A DNA stretch of 64,000 nucleotides from the NCBI GenBank assembly GCA_016868755.1, contig VGFU01000001.1, forward strand, positions 42,501-106,500, written 5' to 3'. The notes under the pieces were generated by a model. The model was not told the DNA's origin, did not search any database, and worked only from the letters and a program-made list of their open reading frames with translations. Shown here in pieces: positions 1 through 9,500 of the stretch. The position numbers and the translations under genes were made by a program. How positions within the stretch are numbered: position 1 is the stretch's first letter; every line of letters starts with the position of its first letter. Origin of the DNA: Bacteroidota bacterium (lineage in GTDB: Bacteria; Bacteroidota; Bacteroidia; Flavobacteriales; Schleiferiaceae).

Positions 1-460
1 CCTGAAGGCTTTCAGCCAATCCCGCCATAGCCATCTTGCTCGTCGCGTAGGCCAAAAGGCCTGGGTACTTGGACGCGCCTTGGTATCCGCCCATGCTGCT
101 AATGAAAACCGTGTGCGCGCCCGGGGCAAAGTGCGGAAGTAGAGCTTGCACCAGCAGCGCGGGGCCCGACCAGTTCGCCAAACCCATGCTGGCGAAGTCC
201 TCAGGAGTAAGTTGAGTAAAGGGTTTTGAAACCAAGGCTCCGGCATTCAGCACGAGGCCGTCGAGCGAAATGCCGTTGAGCTGGTGGGCGAACGCTTCCC
301 TAGACTCTGAAGAAGTATGGTCGAGCACGTAGGTGTGGCAGCCCGCTAGGGTAAACGGAGTCCGCGAAGTGGCGTGCACCGCATGTCCTTGGGCCGCAAG
401 GGCAAGGGCGGTTTCGCGCCCAATTCCGCGCGAAGCACCGGTCACTAAAAATTGCTTCAT
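1..460 (-). CDS. Short-chain dehydrogenase/reductase (SDR), C-terminus cut by window edge
   Basis: The reading frame starts at the ATG complementary to 458-460 and runs off the left edge after 153 codons. The N-terminus carries the Rossmann dinucleotide motif TGASRGIG (residues 8-15). Further on come NAGA, the catalytic Ser region ISSMGG and the YATSK active-site motif (YxxxK). These define a classical SDR, an NAD(P)-dependent oxidoreductase of the cytoplasm; the substrate cannot be inferred. Its start overlaps the stop of the preceding small gene by 4 nt (ATGA), so it is probably translated from the feoA-feoB transcript. The missing C-terminus would normally add about 80-100 residues. Family assignment is firm; any link to iron metabolism is inference from position only. 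Confidence 0.85.
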   Translation of the reverse strand, partial: MKQFLVTGASRGIGRETALALAAQGHAVHATSRTPFTLAGCHTYVLDHTSSESREAFAHQLNGISLDGLVLNAGALVSKPFTQLTPEDFASMGLANWSGPALLVQALLPHFAPGAHTVFISSMGGYQGASKYPGLLAYATSKMAMAGLAESLQ

Positions 461-582
461 GGTACCGAAACCGATGTTGATTGGCAACCGCAGGCACCGC
501 TGCAGGCTGGTTGGGGAAGAATGCGAACGACGAGGGCGAGCACGCTCCACCAAAAGGCTGTCCAAAGCACTACCGCTATCAT
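457..582 (-). CDS. Small Cys-rich membrane protein, FeoB-associated type
   Basis: This 41-residue ORF starts one base after the feoB stop and ends in a 4-nt overlap with the SDR start. It has one hydrophobic, Trp-rich segment (about residues 2-20, IAVVLWTAFWWSVLALVV) followed by a short tail containing CSGACGC. A single transmembrane helix plus a Cys cluster immediately downstream of feoB is the pattern of the FeoB-associated Cys-rich membrane protein family seen in Bacteroidota and Firmicutes. The family has no firmly established biochemical role; binding Fe(II) on the cytoplasmic side or assisting FeoB is inference. The perfect coupling on both sides argues that it is translated, despite its size. 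Homology was not tested by search. Confidence 0.6.
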   Translation of the reverse strand: MIAVVLWTAFWWSVLALVVRILPQPACSGACGCQSTSVSVP

Positions 583-583
583 A

Positions 584-2611
584 TTATATAGTAAGGTATG
601 AAATGAAGCGGAATGCAGACCACGCCGCCACGTAGGCGACCCCGGCATAGGCGGCGAACTGCAGCAGCGCAAACCGCCAACTCCGGGTCTCGCGCACGAC
701 CACGGCCAGCGTACTCATGCATTGTAAGGCAAAGGCATAGAACAGAAGCAGCGAAACGCCTACGGCCAAATTGAAGTAGGGCTTACCGGTTGAGGGGTTG
801 ATTTCTTCGGCCATCCGCTCACGAACGGGCGCGATGTCGTCGCCATCCACACTGTAAAGGGTAGCCATCGTGCCGACAAACACTTCGCGCGCTACAAACG
901 ATGAGGCAATGGCGACCGAGATTTTCCAATCGTAGCCCAACGGCGCGAGCGCTGGCTGAATTCCGCGGCCTATGCTGCCCAGATAGCTTTCTTCGATGGG
1001 CATCGGTTCATATTCCGCACTAAAGTTGGGTAAGCCCTTAGGACCGCTGTTGGCTAAAAACCAGAGCACCACGCTGATCGAAACGATGATTTTTCCTGCC
1101 TCCACCACAAAGGACTTCGAACGGGTCCATACCGCGGTAAAAACGTTTCGGCCAATGGGCATGCGGTAGGGCGGCATTTCCATAAGAAAGGGGGCGGACT
1201 TTTGCTGCGGAACCCAACGGTTCAGCAACGCCGAACCCGCAAGGGCCGCCGCAAACCCCAAGGCATACAGTCCAAACAGCGTCAAGCCTTGCAGGCTGAT
1301 TCCCATCCAGGGCGCATTGGGAACTACCAATCCAATAATAAGGGCATACACCGGCAGGCGTGCACTGCAGGTCATCAGGGGCGTTACCGCGATGGCAAGC
1401 CAGCGTTCGCGCGCCGATTCCATGTTGCGGGAACTCATGACGGCGGGGATGGCGCAGGCGGTACCGCTGACTAAGGGCACCACCGACTTGCCGCTCAGCC
1501 CAAAGGGCCGCATGAAGCGGTCCATGATAAACACGACCCGGGCCATGTAGCCGCTTTCTTCGAGTAGGGCAATAAATAGAAAGAGCAGAGCGATCTGCGG
1601 AAGAAAAATAAGCACCCCTGCCACGCCCGGCACGAGTCCGCTCGTCAAAAAGTGATTGAAAAATCCCGCGGGAAGTGCGGCGTTGAGCCAAGCGGAAAGC
1701 CGGGCGATTCCCCCGTCAATGGCGTCCATGGGGGCCGAAGACCCATAAAAGAGGGCCTGAAACAAGACGAACAGCACGCCGAACAAAAGCACACTTCCCC
1801 AGATGGGGTGGACCACGAGTCGATCAAAGCGCGCGGCGGCCCGGCGGTCGCGCACGGGGTCGTAATGGTACACCTTGCGCAGCCACTGATTGACCCAGCG
1901 GTAGCGCTGTATGGCTTCGTCGGCCCGTGCCCGCTCCGGACTGCGGCCCGACTCGCGCACCTCTGCGGCAAATTCGGGGTCGCTCAATCCGTCAAGCCAC
2001 GCCCGGTAGGTCAGGCCGGCCCCAATACACTCCTGCTTTTTTTGCAGCCAGGGCAGGTGCGCTCCGGCCGGTTGAAAAAAGGGCGCTTGCTTGCTCGGCT
2101 TGGCCGAACCAATCGCTTCGCGAAGCTCGTCAAAGCCCAGGCCCGTGCGGCTGTTTACCGGCACGACCCGAACCCCGAGTGCGGCTTCCAATGCGGGTAA
2201 ATCAAGCTGCGCCCCCCGGCGTTCCATTTCGTCGACCATAGTCACCGCGAGTACCGCGGGAAAACCCAAATCAAGCACCTGGGTGAAGACAAACAAGCAG
2301 GTCTTGAGGTTGGTGCCGTCGGCCAGCCCCACGACGACGTCGGAACGCTCGGCTTCTGAGGTCGTGGTCAAGGCATTCAGCACGACGCGTTCGTCGTCCG
2401 ACGAGGGGTGCAGGCTGTAGACCCCAGGTAGGTCAACGACCTCGGCGAGGGTGTTGCTGCCCAACTTGGCCAAACCCAAGTGCTTTTCCATGGTCACGCC
2501 GGGGTAATTCCCAACCTTTTGGTTTAAGCCCGTCAGCCGGTTAAACAGCGACGACTTGCCCGTGTTCGGGCGGCCGATCAGGGCCACGCGGAGCGCGCGC
2601 TTAGGCGTCAT
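584..2611 (-). CDS. feoB: Ferrous iron transport protein B, FeoB
   Basis: FeoB couples an N-terminal GTPase to a polytopic membrane domain that moves Fe(II) across the inner membrane. The 675-residue protein opens with the P-loop GRPNTGKS (residues 13-20) and has the switch II motif DLPGVYSL. A linker follows, then two Gate-type regions with many hydrophobic segments (from about residue 280), including ARVVFIMDRFMRPFGLSGKS and FVAREVFVGTMATLYS, which are characteristic of FeoB. Length is normal for the short Bacteroidota type. The G4 guanine-specificity motif, usually NxxD, reads TMVD here (Thr codon at 2240-2242), which is unusual. The start overlaps the feoA end by 11 nt, so the two are translationally coupled. 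Confidence 0.95.
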   Translation of the reverse strand: MTPKRALRVALIGRPNTGKSSLFNRLTGLNQKVGNYPGVTMEKHLGLAKLGSNTLAEVVDLPGVYSLHPSSDDERVVLNALTTTSEAERSDVVVGLADGTNLKTCLFVFTQVLDLGFPAVLAVTMVDEMERRGAQLDLPALEAALGVRVVPVNSRTGLGFDELREAIGSAKPSKQAPFFQPAGAHLPWLQKKQECIGAGLTYRAWLDGLSDPEFAAEVRESGRSPERARADEAIQRYRWVNQWLRKVYHYDPVRDRRAAARFDRLVVHPIWGSVLLFGVLFVLFQALFYGSSAPMDAIDGGIARLSAWLNAALPAGFFNHFLTSGLVPGVAGVLIFLPQIALLFLFIALLEESGYMARVVFIMDRFMRPFGLSGKSVVPLVSGTACAIPAVMSSRNMESARERWLAIAVTPLMTCSARLPVYALIIGLVVPNAPWMGISLQGLTLFGLYALGFAAALAGSALLNRWVPQQKSAPFLMEMPPYRMPIGRNVFTAVWTRSKSFVVEAGKIIVSISVVLWFLANSGPKGLPNFSAEYEPMPIEESYLGSIGRGIQPALAPLGYDWKISVAIASSFVAREVFVGTMATLYSVDGDDIAPVRERMAEEINPSTGKPYFNLAVGVSLLLFYAFALQCMSTLAVVVRETRSWRFALLQFAAYAGVAYVAAWSAFRFISYLTI

Positions 2612-2828
2612 GGGGCTCTGTAATGGGAATCAACTCAGCTAGTTCGCGGCGCATGCTCACCAGAGTACCCTGTACTCGAAAACACAACGGATCCCTAAAT
2701 GGAGCGGCAAACACCAGTTCCACTTCTTCACCCGGCAGGCAACCCATTTCAAAGAGCTTCACGGGAAGCTCCACGGGTGCCTGCAAAATTAGGGCCTTCT
2801 GCCCCACTCCAAGTTCCGAAAGTTTCAT
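2601..2828 (-). CDS. feoA: Ferrous iron transport protein A, FeoA
   Basis: FeoA is a small cytoplasmic SH3-like protein that works with FeoB in Fe(II) uptake. The 75-residue product reads MKLSELGVGQKALI, then LFEMGCLPGEEVELVFAAPFRDPLCFRV, the family signature with its GCLPG turn. I chose the ATG at 2828 rather than the in-frame TTG at 2843 because homologues begin at MKL and because a -7-like box (TACCTTG) lies between the two positions. It is the first gene of the operon feoA-feoB-small protein-SDR. No Fur box was recognised by eye upstream, although the available upstream region is only about 90 bases. Confidence 0.93.
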   Translation of the reverse strand: MKLSELGVGQKALILQAPVELPVKLFEMGCLPGEEVELVFAAPFRDPLCFRVQGTLVSMRRELAELIPITEPHDA

Positions 2829-2833
2829 GCCTC

Positions 2834-2840
2834 CAAGGTA
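2834..2840 (-). promoter_or_regulatory. -7-like box (TACCTTG) of feoA
   Basis: On the minus strand TACCTTG lies 5 nt before the feoA ATG. It resembles the Bacteroidota -7 consensus TAnnTTTG with one T missing. The GGAGG that follows is only 1 nt from the ATG, too close to act as a normal Shine-Dalgarno site. A start of transcription at or near the ATG is inferred. Confidence 0.35.
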
Positions 2841-2900
2841 CAATAGGACGCCAGCAGCGTTGGGGTATTTAGATTCATTCTAATTGTGCGTGCTGGGGCT

Positions 2901-2925
2901 AAAAAAGGGCGGAACCTTCCGCCCT
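2901..2925 (-). terminator. Rho-independent terminator of pdhA-pdhC
   Basis: Directly after the pdhC stop (reading leftward) AGGGCGGAA pairs perfectly with TTCCGCCCT (9 bp around a 2-nt centre, realistically 7 bp with a 6-nt loop). It is followed by TTTTTT on the minus strand. It lies between pdhC and the feoA promoter and separates the two leftward operons. Confidence 0.8.
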
Positions 2926-2933
2926 CTCATTAA

Positions 2934-4220
2934 TTAAAGGATCAGCGATAGCGGGCGCTCGAGGTAGCCCTTGACGCTGTTCAAAAAGGCAGCACCCGTA
3001 GCGCCGTCAATGACCCGGTGGTCGCAGCTGAGGGTCATCTTCATGACCTGGCCGGGGACTACCGCTCCGTTTTTCACTACCGGCACGTCCTGAATTCCGC
3101 CCACGGCCAGAATGGCGGCATCGGGCGGATTGATGATGGCGGTAAACTCTTCAATCCCAAACATTCCAAGGTTTGAAATTGTGAAGGTGTTGCCGGCCCA
3201 ATCGCTGGGCTGCAGCTTTTTGTCTTTGGCTTTTTGGGCAAAGCTGCGGACTTCAGCCGAAATGTCGGCCAATCCCTTGGCGTCGGCGTGGCGGACCACC
3301 GGCACGAGCAGGCCATCTTCCACGGCCACCGCTACCCCGACGTGCACGTCGTAGTTGGTGCGAACGCTATCGCCCATCCACGAAGAATTGACCGCCGGGT
3401 GTTTTTTGAGTGCTTTGGCCACGGACTTAACCACGAGATCGTTGAACGAGATCTTCACGTCACCTGCGGCATTGATTTCGCTGCGCGCGGCGGCGGCGGC
3501 CGACATGTCGACCGCAATCGTCAAGTAGAAGTGCGGCGCGGTAAACTTCGATTCGGCCAAACGCTTGGCAATCGTTTTGCGCATTTGCGAAATGGGCGTG
3601 TCCACGTGGCCGGAGCTTGGGTACGAAACCGTAGAAGCCACGGCGCTCGATCCGGCACTTGCCGCAACCGGTGAAGCAGCAGCGAGTTCCACGTCGCGCT
3701 TGGTAATGCGACCGCCGTCACCGGTGCCTTGAACGCTCGCGAGGTTAACCCCTAATTCTTGGGCCAGCGAACGGGCAAGCGGTGAGGCCTTAAGTCGCGC
3801 ATCTCCCGACGAAGGTACCGCTACAGGCGCCGCCGTTGGAACCGCTGAAGGTGGTGCAGCAGGCGCTGGAGCCTCCACTGCCGGGACCGCCTCAACCGCG
3901 ACGGGCGCGGCCGTTACTGCAGGAGCTGCTGGTGCCGCCGAGGCTCCGCCCGAAAGGAGCGCTGAAACGTCTTCGCCCGCAGCGCCTAAAATCGCCAGAA
4001 TGCTGTCGACCGGAGCCGTTTGGCCTTCTTGTACCCCAATGTGAAGGAGTACGCCCTCCTGTCCCGGGAACGCTTCAAAGTCCATCGTCGCCTTGTCGGT
4101 CTCGATTTCGGCGAGCAGCTTGCCTTCGGTGATCGTGTCGCCCAACTTGGCGTGCCACTTGGCCACCACACCTTCGGTCATGGTGTCGCTCAAGCGCGGC
4201 ATCGTAATTACTAAGGCCAT
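2934..4220 (-). CDS. pdhC: Dihydrolipoamide acetyltransferase (E2) of pyruvate dehydrogenase
   Basis: E2 core of the pyruvate dehydrogenase complex; it transfers the acetyl group from lipoamide to CoA. The 428-residue protein has one lipoyl domain with the lipoylated Lys43 in ETDKATM. A long Ala/Pro-rich linker follows (about 80-140). The peripheral subunit-binding domain is KASPLARSLAQELGV...GGRITKRDVE (about 143-178). The acyltransferase domain ends in the catalytic HRVIDGATGA near residue 400. It lies 3 nt after pdhA and ends in a strong terminator. The pdhA-pdhC pair without an adjacent pdhB matches flavobacterial genomes, where E1 beta is encoded elsewhere; that is family knowledge, not visible here. 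Confidence 0.95.
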   Translation of the reverse strand: MALVITMPRLSDTMTEGVVAKWHAKLGDTITEGKLLAEIETDKATMDFEAFPGQEGVLLHIGVQEGQTAPVDSILAILGAAGEDVSALLSGGASAAPAAPAVTAAPVAVEAVPAVEAPAPAAPPSAVPTAAPVAVPSSGDARLKASPLARSLAQELGVNLASVQGTGDGGRITKRDVELAAASPVAASAGSSAVASTVSYPSSGHVDTPISQMRKTIAKRLAESKFTAPHFYLTIAVDMSAAAAARSEINAAGDVKISFNDLVVKSVAKALKKHPAVNSSWMGDSVRTNYDVHVGVAVAVEDGLLVPVVRHADAKGLADISAEVRSFAQKAKDKKLQPSDWAGNTFTISNLGMFGIEEFTAIINPPDAAILAVGGIQDVPVVKNGAVVPGQVMKMTLSCDHRVIDGATGAAFLNSVKGYLERPLSLIL

Positions 4221-4223
4221 AAC

Positions 4224-5219
4224 TTATTCAGTAATAAAGGGGTAATCTTCGTCGACGTAGACTTGCTGCCAAAGCTCCTCGGCGTCGGGGTACGGTGACT
4301 TTTCGGCAAAATCCACGCATTCGGCCACGAGATCTTTGACGCGGGCGTCAATGGCTTCGAGCTCGGCTTCGGTCGCCCACTTCTTTTTGAAGAGCATGTC
4401 TTTCGCCGTCAAAATCGGATCGATTTTTTGGTATTCCGCCACCTCATCTTTGGTGCGGTAGTGCTGGGCATCCGACATCGAGTGGCCCTTGTAGCGGTAG
4501 GTGCGGATTTCGAGGAAGCTCGGACCTTCTCCGCGGCGGGCGCGTTCCACGGCTTCGTACACCGCATCGTACACCACCGCCGGATCCATTCCTTCTACTG
4601 GTGCGCACGGCATTTCGTAGCCAAGGCCCAGCTTGTAAATGTCGGTGTGGTTCGCCGTGCGTTCCACCGAGGTGCCCATGGCGTATCCGTTGTTTTCCAC
4701 GATGAAGACCACCGGAAGCTTCCACAGCATGGCCATGTTAAACGTTTCGTGCAGGGAGCCTTGACGCACCGCGCCGTCGCCCATGTAGCACAGGGTTACG
4801 TGCTTCTTATCCAGGTACTTGTCGGCAAACGCCATTCCGGCTCCGAGCGGAATTTGGCCGCCCACAATGCCGTGTCCGCCAAAAAAGTTGTGTTCCTTTG
4901 AAAACATGTGCATCGAGCCGCCCTTGCCGCGCGAGGTACCGTCGACTTTCCCGAGCAATTCTGCCATGATTTTGCGGGGATCCACACCCAAACCAATCGG
5001 CTGAACGTGGTTTCGGTAGGCCGTAATCATTTTGTCGCCCGGCTCCATGGCCAACAGCGAACCGGCAAGCACGGCCTCTTGTCCGTTGTAAAGATGCAGG
5101 AATCCGCGAATTTTTTGCTGGATGTACAGCGCTGAGGTCATGTCCTCAAACTTGCGCCAGAAGAGCATGTCTTCGTACCACTTGAGGTAAACCTCCTTGG
5201 TGAGCTTCTTTTTTGCCAT
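4224..5219 (-). CDS. pdhA: Pyruvate dehydrogenase E1 component, alpha subunit
   Basis: Thiamine-diphosphate-dependent E1 alpha subunit that decarboxylates pyruvate together with E1 beta. The 331-residue protein begins MAKKKLTKEVYLKWYEDML. It carries the thiamine-binding motif GDGAVRQGSLHETFNMA...PVVFIVENNGYAMGT, and the phosphorylation-loop-like RYKGHSMSDAQHYRTKDE. An upstream in-frame start at 5249 is rejected because a perfect -7 box (TACTTTTG) overlaps it and homologues start at MAKKK. It forms an operon with pdhC (3-nt gap). It lies downstream of porV in the same orientation, an order also known in flavobacteria, where porU-porV lie close to pdhA. Confidence 0.95.
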   Translation of the reverse strand: MAKKKLTKEVYLKWYEDMLFWRKFEDMTSALYIQQKIRGFLHLYNGQEAVLAGSLLAMEPGDKMITAYRNHVQPIGLGVDPRKIMAELLGKVDGTSRGKGGSMHMFSKEHNFFGGHGIVGGQIPLGAGMAFADKYLDKKHVTLCYMGDGAVRQGSLHETFNMAMLWKLPVVFIVENNGYAMGTSVERTANHTDIYKLGLGYEMPCAPVEGMDPAVVYDAVYEAVERARRGEGPSFLEIRTYRYKGHSMSDAQHYRTKDEVAEYQKIDPILTAKDMLFKKKWATEAELEAIDARVKDLVAECVDFAEKSPYPDAEELWQQVYVDEDYPFITE

Positions 5220-5246
5220 GGTCAAATCGCGCCTGAATGCGCGGTG

Positions 5247-5254
5247 CAAAAGTA
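5247..5254 (-). promoter_or_regulatory. -7 box of the pdhA-pdhC operon
   Basis: TACTTTTG on the minus strand is an exact match to TAnnTTTG. It lies 27 nt before the pdhA ATG, leaving a leader of about 20 nt. It decides the pdhA start, because the longer ORF would begin inside the box. No clear -33 TTG was found at the usual distance. Confidence 0.55.
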
Positions 5255-5300
5255 AGGTTTGACGACGATACGATCTTGCCGTAGTTCGTACACTAACCCC

Positions 5301-6506
5301 CTACTTCATGATTTGGTTCAAATCCACGAGCGCACTGAAGCGAATCGTGTTTTCGAGCGGAGACCGAACGGTCTGGTCCGCCGGGAACAGGTAGGCAAAA
5401 TCGAGTCCGATGAGGTTGTAGCGCACGCCAAATCCCAGGGTGAAAAAGCGGCGGTTTCCTTTGGTCACGTCCTCGTGCTGGTAGCCCGCGCGGACCGCAA
5501 ACTGGTCGTTGTACCAGTACTCGCCGCCCACATTGACCATGAACTCGCGCATCAGTTCCTTAAACCCATCGGGCTTGGCCGTAGGGTCCCAAGACTGAAT
5601 GATGCCCGGGATCACGCCGATCTTGTCGTCCTTGCCCGCCAAAATTTCGCTGCGGTCGCCGTCGTTGTCGGCGTCGAGCACGTCGCGTTCGGGCTTGGTC
5701 GGAACCATCAACTTATTGATGTCGGTGAGGAGCGTGAGCCGGTTGTACTTGTCCAACTTCCAGTTGAACCCCCCGCCCAAGCGCATGTTCGTCGGAATAA
5801 AGTCGGCCTCGCCGCTCTCCGAGTACTTGATTTTGGCCCCGATGTTCGACAAGGTGAGTCCGCCCACCCACTGTCCGCGCTGGCCGTCGGGCATGCTGAA
5901 TTCGTCGCCTTGGTAAAACATGCTGATGTCGGTGGCCACCGTTTGGCCGACTTTCGTGAGCTGTCCGCCGACCACCTGTCCTTGCGCCAAGTCCGAAAGC
6001 GCGTAGCGCAGCGAAACTCCGCCCGAAAAATGGTCCGAAAGTTTGAGCGCATAGGCCACGTCGAGGGCCATTTCGTAGGGGCGGTAGGTACCCTGCTCTT
6101 CGCCCTGCTCGTTGCGGAACGTGATTTCGCCCAGCGAAAAGTACCGCAGGCTCGCGCCCACGCCGCCGCGCTCCCCAACGCCGGCCGCCACGTTGGCAAA
6201 CATGAGTTCAACGTCGGGAACCAGGCGGCGCAACCACGGCGTGTACGATAGTCCGCCATAAACATTGCCCTTGCCCACAAAAGCGAGCTTAGCGGGATTC
6301 CAGAAGATGGCGTTGGCATCAGGACTCAATCCGATACCGGTATTGGCCATGCCCCCCGAGCGCGCGTCGGGTCCAATGTTGAGCATGGGCATCGCCGTCG
6401 TGACCACATTGAGGTCGTTCAAGCGATCGTAAAACGTTTGTGCTCGGAGCGACCCGCAGGCCAGCACCGCCGAAAAGCTTAAGAAAAGTGCGCGAGTATG
6501 ATTCAT
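5301..6506 (-). CDS. porV: T9SS outer-membrane protein PorV (LptO)
   Basis: PorV is a 14-stranded FadL-like outer-membrane barrel. It takes folded cargo from the SprA channel and delivers it to the PorU sortase. The 401-residue protein has a signal peptide ending near LRAQ. The PorV hallmark follows: PMLNIGPDARSGGMANTGIG, LSPDANAIFWNPAKLAF and SYTPWLRRLVPDV. It ends with a strand-like segment typical of barrels. I chose the ATG at 6506; the longer TTG-started form would begin inside a TATATTTG promoter box. It follows porU by 27 nt and precedes pdhA. It may be read through from porU and also have its own promoter. Confidence 0.95.
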   Translation of the reverse strand: MNHTRALFLSFSAVLACGSLRAQTFYDRLNDLNVVTTAMPMLNIGPDARSGGMANTGIGLSPDANAIFWNPAKLAFVGKGNVYGGLSYTPWLRRLVPDVELMFANVAAGVGERGGVGASLRYFSLGEITFRNEQGEEQGTYRPYEMALDVAYALKLSDHFSGGVSLRYALSDLAQGQVVGGQLTKVGQTVATDISMFYQGDEFSMPDGQRGQWVGGLTLSNIGAKIKYSESGEADFIPTNMRLGGGFNWKLDKYNRLTLLTDINKLMVPTKPERDVLDADNDGDRSEILAGKDDKIGVIPGIIQSWDPTAKPDGFKELMREFMVNVGGEYWYNDQFAVRAGYQHEDVTKGNRRFFTLGFGVRYNLIGLDFAYLFPADQTVRSPLENTIRFSALVDLNQIMK

Positions 6507-6515
6507 AGAGAACGG

Positions 6516-6523
6516 CAAATATA
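6516..6523 (-). promoter_or_regulatory. -7 box in front of porV
   Basis: TATATTTG on the minus strand matches TAnnTTTG exactly and ends 9 nt before the porV ATG, inside the 27-nt porU-porV gap. It would let porV be transcribed independently of porU with a very short leader. Confidence 0.5.
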
Positions 6524-6533
6524 GGGTGTAGGC

Positions 6534-9500
6534 TTAGGGGCGAATTAAGATGAGCCGGTCGACTTGGTGCACCACTTGGCCGTCGCGGGGACGGACTACG
6601 CGAACCTTGGCGAAGTACCAACCGTTGGGTAGCGGAGCCCCGCTGGGCGTCGTAGCATCCCAGTCGGGCGCCTGCAGTACCGACGTTGTGGCCATGCCAA
6701 TCCACTGATATCCCCAAACCGCTCGGCCCGAAGCATCGCTTACGGTCCAATCGACCTTTAGACTGTCACCGGCGGAATTGTGCTCGACCTGCCAATGCGT
6801 CCAGCCTGGACTGGGATTGGGAAAGAGCCGAACGGCCCCGAGCTTGAGTTGTTCGCGGGAAAGCACCACGAAGTCAACGCTTGCCTGGCTCGGATTATTG
6901 TACGTGTCCCAAGCCCGAACAGTAAATCGGTGCATACCATCTTCCAAATCATGAAAGGGCCATGTTGCTGATCCGCGCTGGTAGGTGTTGGGATCGGCCT
7001 GGTACCGGTCGTTCATAACGAGCGGCTCACTCCAATTTTCGTCGAGGAAGCCAACCAAATCGTGGCCAATACCTGCGCCAATCGCGTTGATTCCGTTGGG
7101 ATCCGCTAAACGAACTAAGCCCACGGGATGTGCCCCAGTAATTCCTCCAGAAACAAAATTGGTATCATCCATGAATACACCGATCAGCGGTCCAGCGGTA
7201 TCCAAGGGAGCATCGCTCGCTAAGTCCCCTAGCCAGAACGAAGAATTTGCACCTGCGGCATCCCGATCGGTGCTTTGAGCATACGAAAGAAGCTTGCCTT
7301 GGCCCCAAGCGAGCACGACATCTAGAGGCATGCGCCACTCAGCCGAAAACTGGCCAGCTTGTACGTCGACCGTGCCTTGGTAGGCCAACTGGTTCCGAAA
7401 CGCATAAGATGCCTCGTAGCCCACATTGTCATTATCGAGCATTTGTTTAGGCTGAACCTTATCGTACAGCCGCAACCGCGCCTCACCTTCAAAGCTGGAG
7501 TCTAGGCTTCCGTCGCTGCGAAGTACCGAACCCCGCAAGCGCACCAGGTCGAGTGCTCTCAGGCTATCAGATGCAACCCATTGGTTTAAAGTCGGTCGGT
7601 ATACTTCTAATCGGTTGAGGCGAAGTTGCTGTTCTGGTCCATTTAGTCGAAGTGCCGGATCTCCTAGCAACGTAAAACGAAGCTTATCGCCCGCGCTCAC
7701 AGAGTTTTTCGCCTTTTTAATAATCTGACCCAGGGTTTGGTAGGCTCCGTTTTCTTTCTGCAAAACCACATTAAAGACGCTATCAGTCAAAAGCGTCGCC
7801 CCACCCACAAATACCGCCCGAGTGGTCGTAAGCAGGGCAATCGCACCCCCCTCGGGGTTATTCATCAACTCCTCACCCGCCGAGGTCCTGAGCGGATCAT
7901 CGTAGCGAGAAAACTCACAGGTAACCGTAATAAATAGCGGCAAAAAGCTACGATTCGAAAAATTTCGACAGTCGTCGATTTGCAGAATATCCTCACTTGC
8001 CCAGTTTACCTCACCCCCGTGGCCGATGTAGGTAGTAATAAGGTTGCCCTCGTTTACCGAGCGGAGCAAATCCTCGCGAAGCTTTGGGTAGGACTGGTTT
8101 CCCGCACTAGACACTTGCGCATAACCGTCTGCAAATAATTTGCGAACGTCGAACTCCGCATGCTGCGTGTCCACCCGTTCGGCAATTCGGTCTGCCACCA
8201 ACGTCAAAACCTGCTCCCAATCTTCGTCCACGTCGTCAGCGACAAACTGCACCCGCTGCCGCCACGGGCCCATAGACTGCTGCGGATCAGCATATCGGCG
8301 GATTTTGGCCACCACTCCGCGCGCTTGATCCAGCGAATTCACTGGAATGCGGCCGATTCCGAGGTCGAGCGTGGAGGCCGCAAGGTTGGCGCCTTCGCCC
8401 GGGTCGAGGTAGCCATAGACGTCGTCCGAAACAAACGACGTTTTGATGCTCATGCTCGACGGCGACTGGTAAGCCGGAACCCAGTTTTGCTTGGGCGTCA
8501 ACCGCCCCTTGTAGTCGTAGGAGGCGTCGCCAAAAAGCAGTAGGTACTGCAGCTTGGTGGAGTCCGCCGAGCGCGACCAAAGCATGCGCAGAAGGTTGCG
8601 CAGCCCCATAAGGTCCTGAACGCCCCCAGAAAACTCGCGGTAGGCTTGGGCCACATCGACTACGGCAACCTTTAGCCCGCGGGCGCGGTGAAGGTCAGCG
8701 AGGTCTTCGGCAGCCGGCAGAAACTCGTTGGGAGCATAAATCACGTAGTCCACTGAAGGCATTCCGTGAAGATTTTGGTTCGGAATCCGACTGCCCAACG
8801 TCGGCGTTCGGGCCGCCTCCGGAGCAATGTACCACACAACGTGGGCCGAATTTGGCGCAAGGGTTCGGCTTGCGGGATCAAGGTTTGCAACATCCAGGGC
8901 GCTGCCGTCTGAGCGCGTCCGCCAAATCCACGTCCCCGCAGGGGCCGTCGGAAGCTGTCGGGCCGAGTCCGCGGGCAAAAAGCGGTAAGCTTGAATGCTG
9001 CCCGCCGAAAACACGAAGGGGGCGTCGGACTGAACGGCTACGTAATCGATCCACGCCTTAGCCGCGGGGTTCGCGCTACGCTCCAGCTCCACCGTCGCAG
9101 TTCCCCAGGCGGCGCCAACAGAAACCTGAGTCCACGACTGCGTAAACTGGCGGGCGTACGTGTCCCCGTTCACCCCCGAAACCGTTTGAAACGTGCTGCT
9201 TCCGACAAAACCCTGGCCGGTGCTTAATTGAAGTTTGGGGCCAAAAACCGTCGAGCGCCCAGCGCCCGATAAAATAAATCGGGCCACCGACTGCCCGTCG
9301 AGGCGCGAAAGCCCTAAGTCAACCTGCTTGCTCAAGCTGTAATCCAGCACGTCGCCAAACCAGGCTCGGCCGCTACCTACAAGGTTGACCGCATCGAGTT
9401 CGCTCCACGCCACATACTGGTAGCGGTTGACGGGGCGCACTGGCCCAGTAGGTGTTGAGTAGGCCGGCATCGCGCGCCCACCCTCGGTGGTAGTCACGAA

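Noticed and set aside
5259-6251. Long rightward ORF opposite porV (330 codons)
   Set aside because: It is antisense to a strongly recognised gene, has no signal or domain, and arises from GC-rich codon use.
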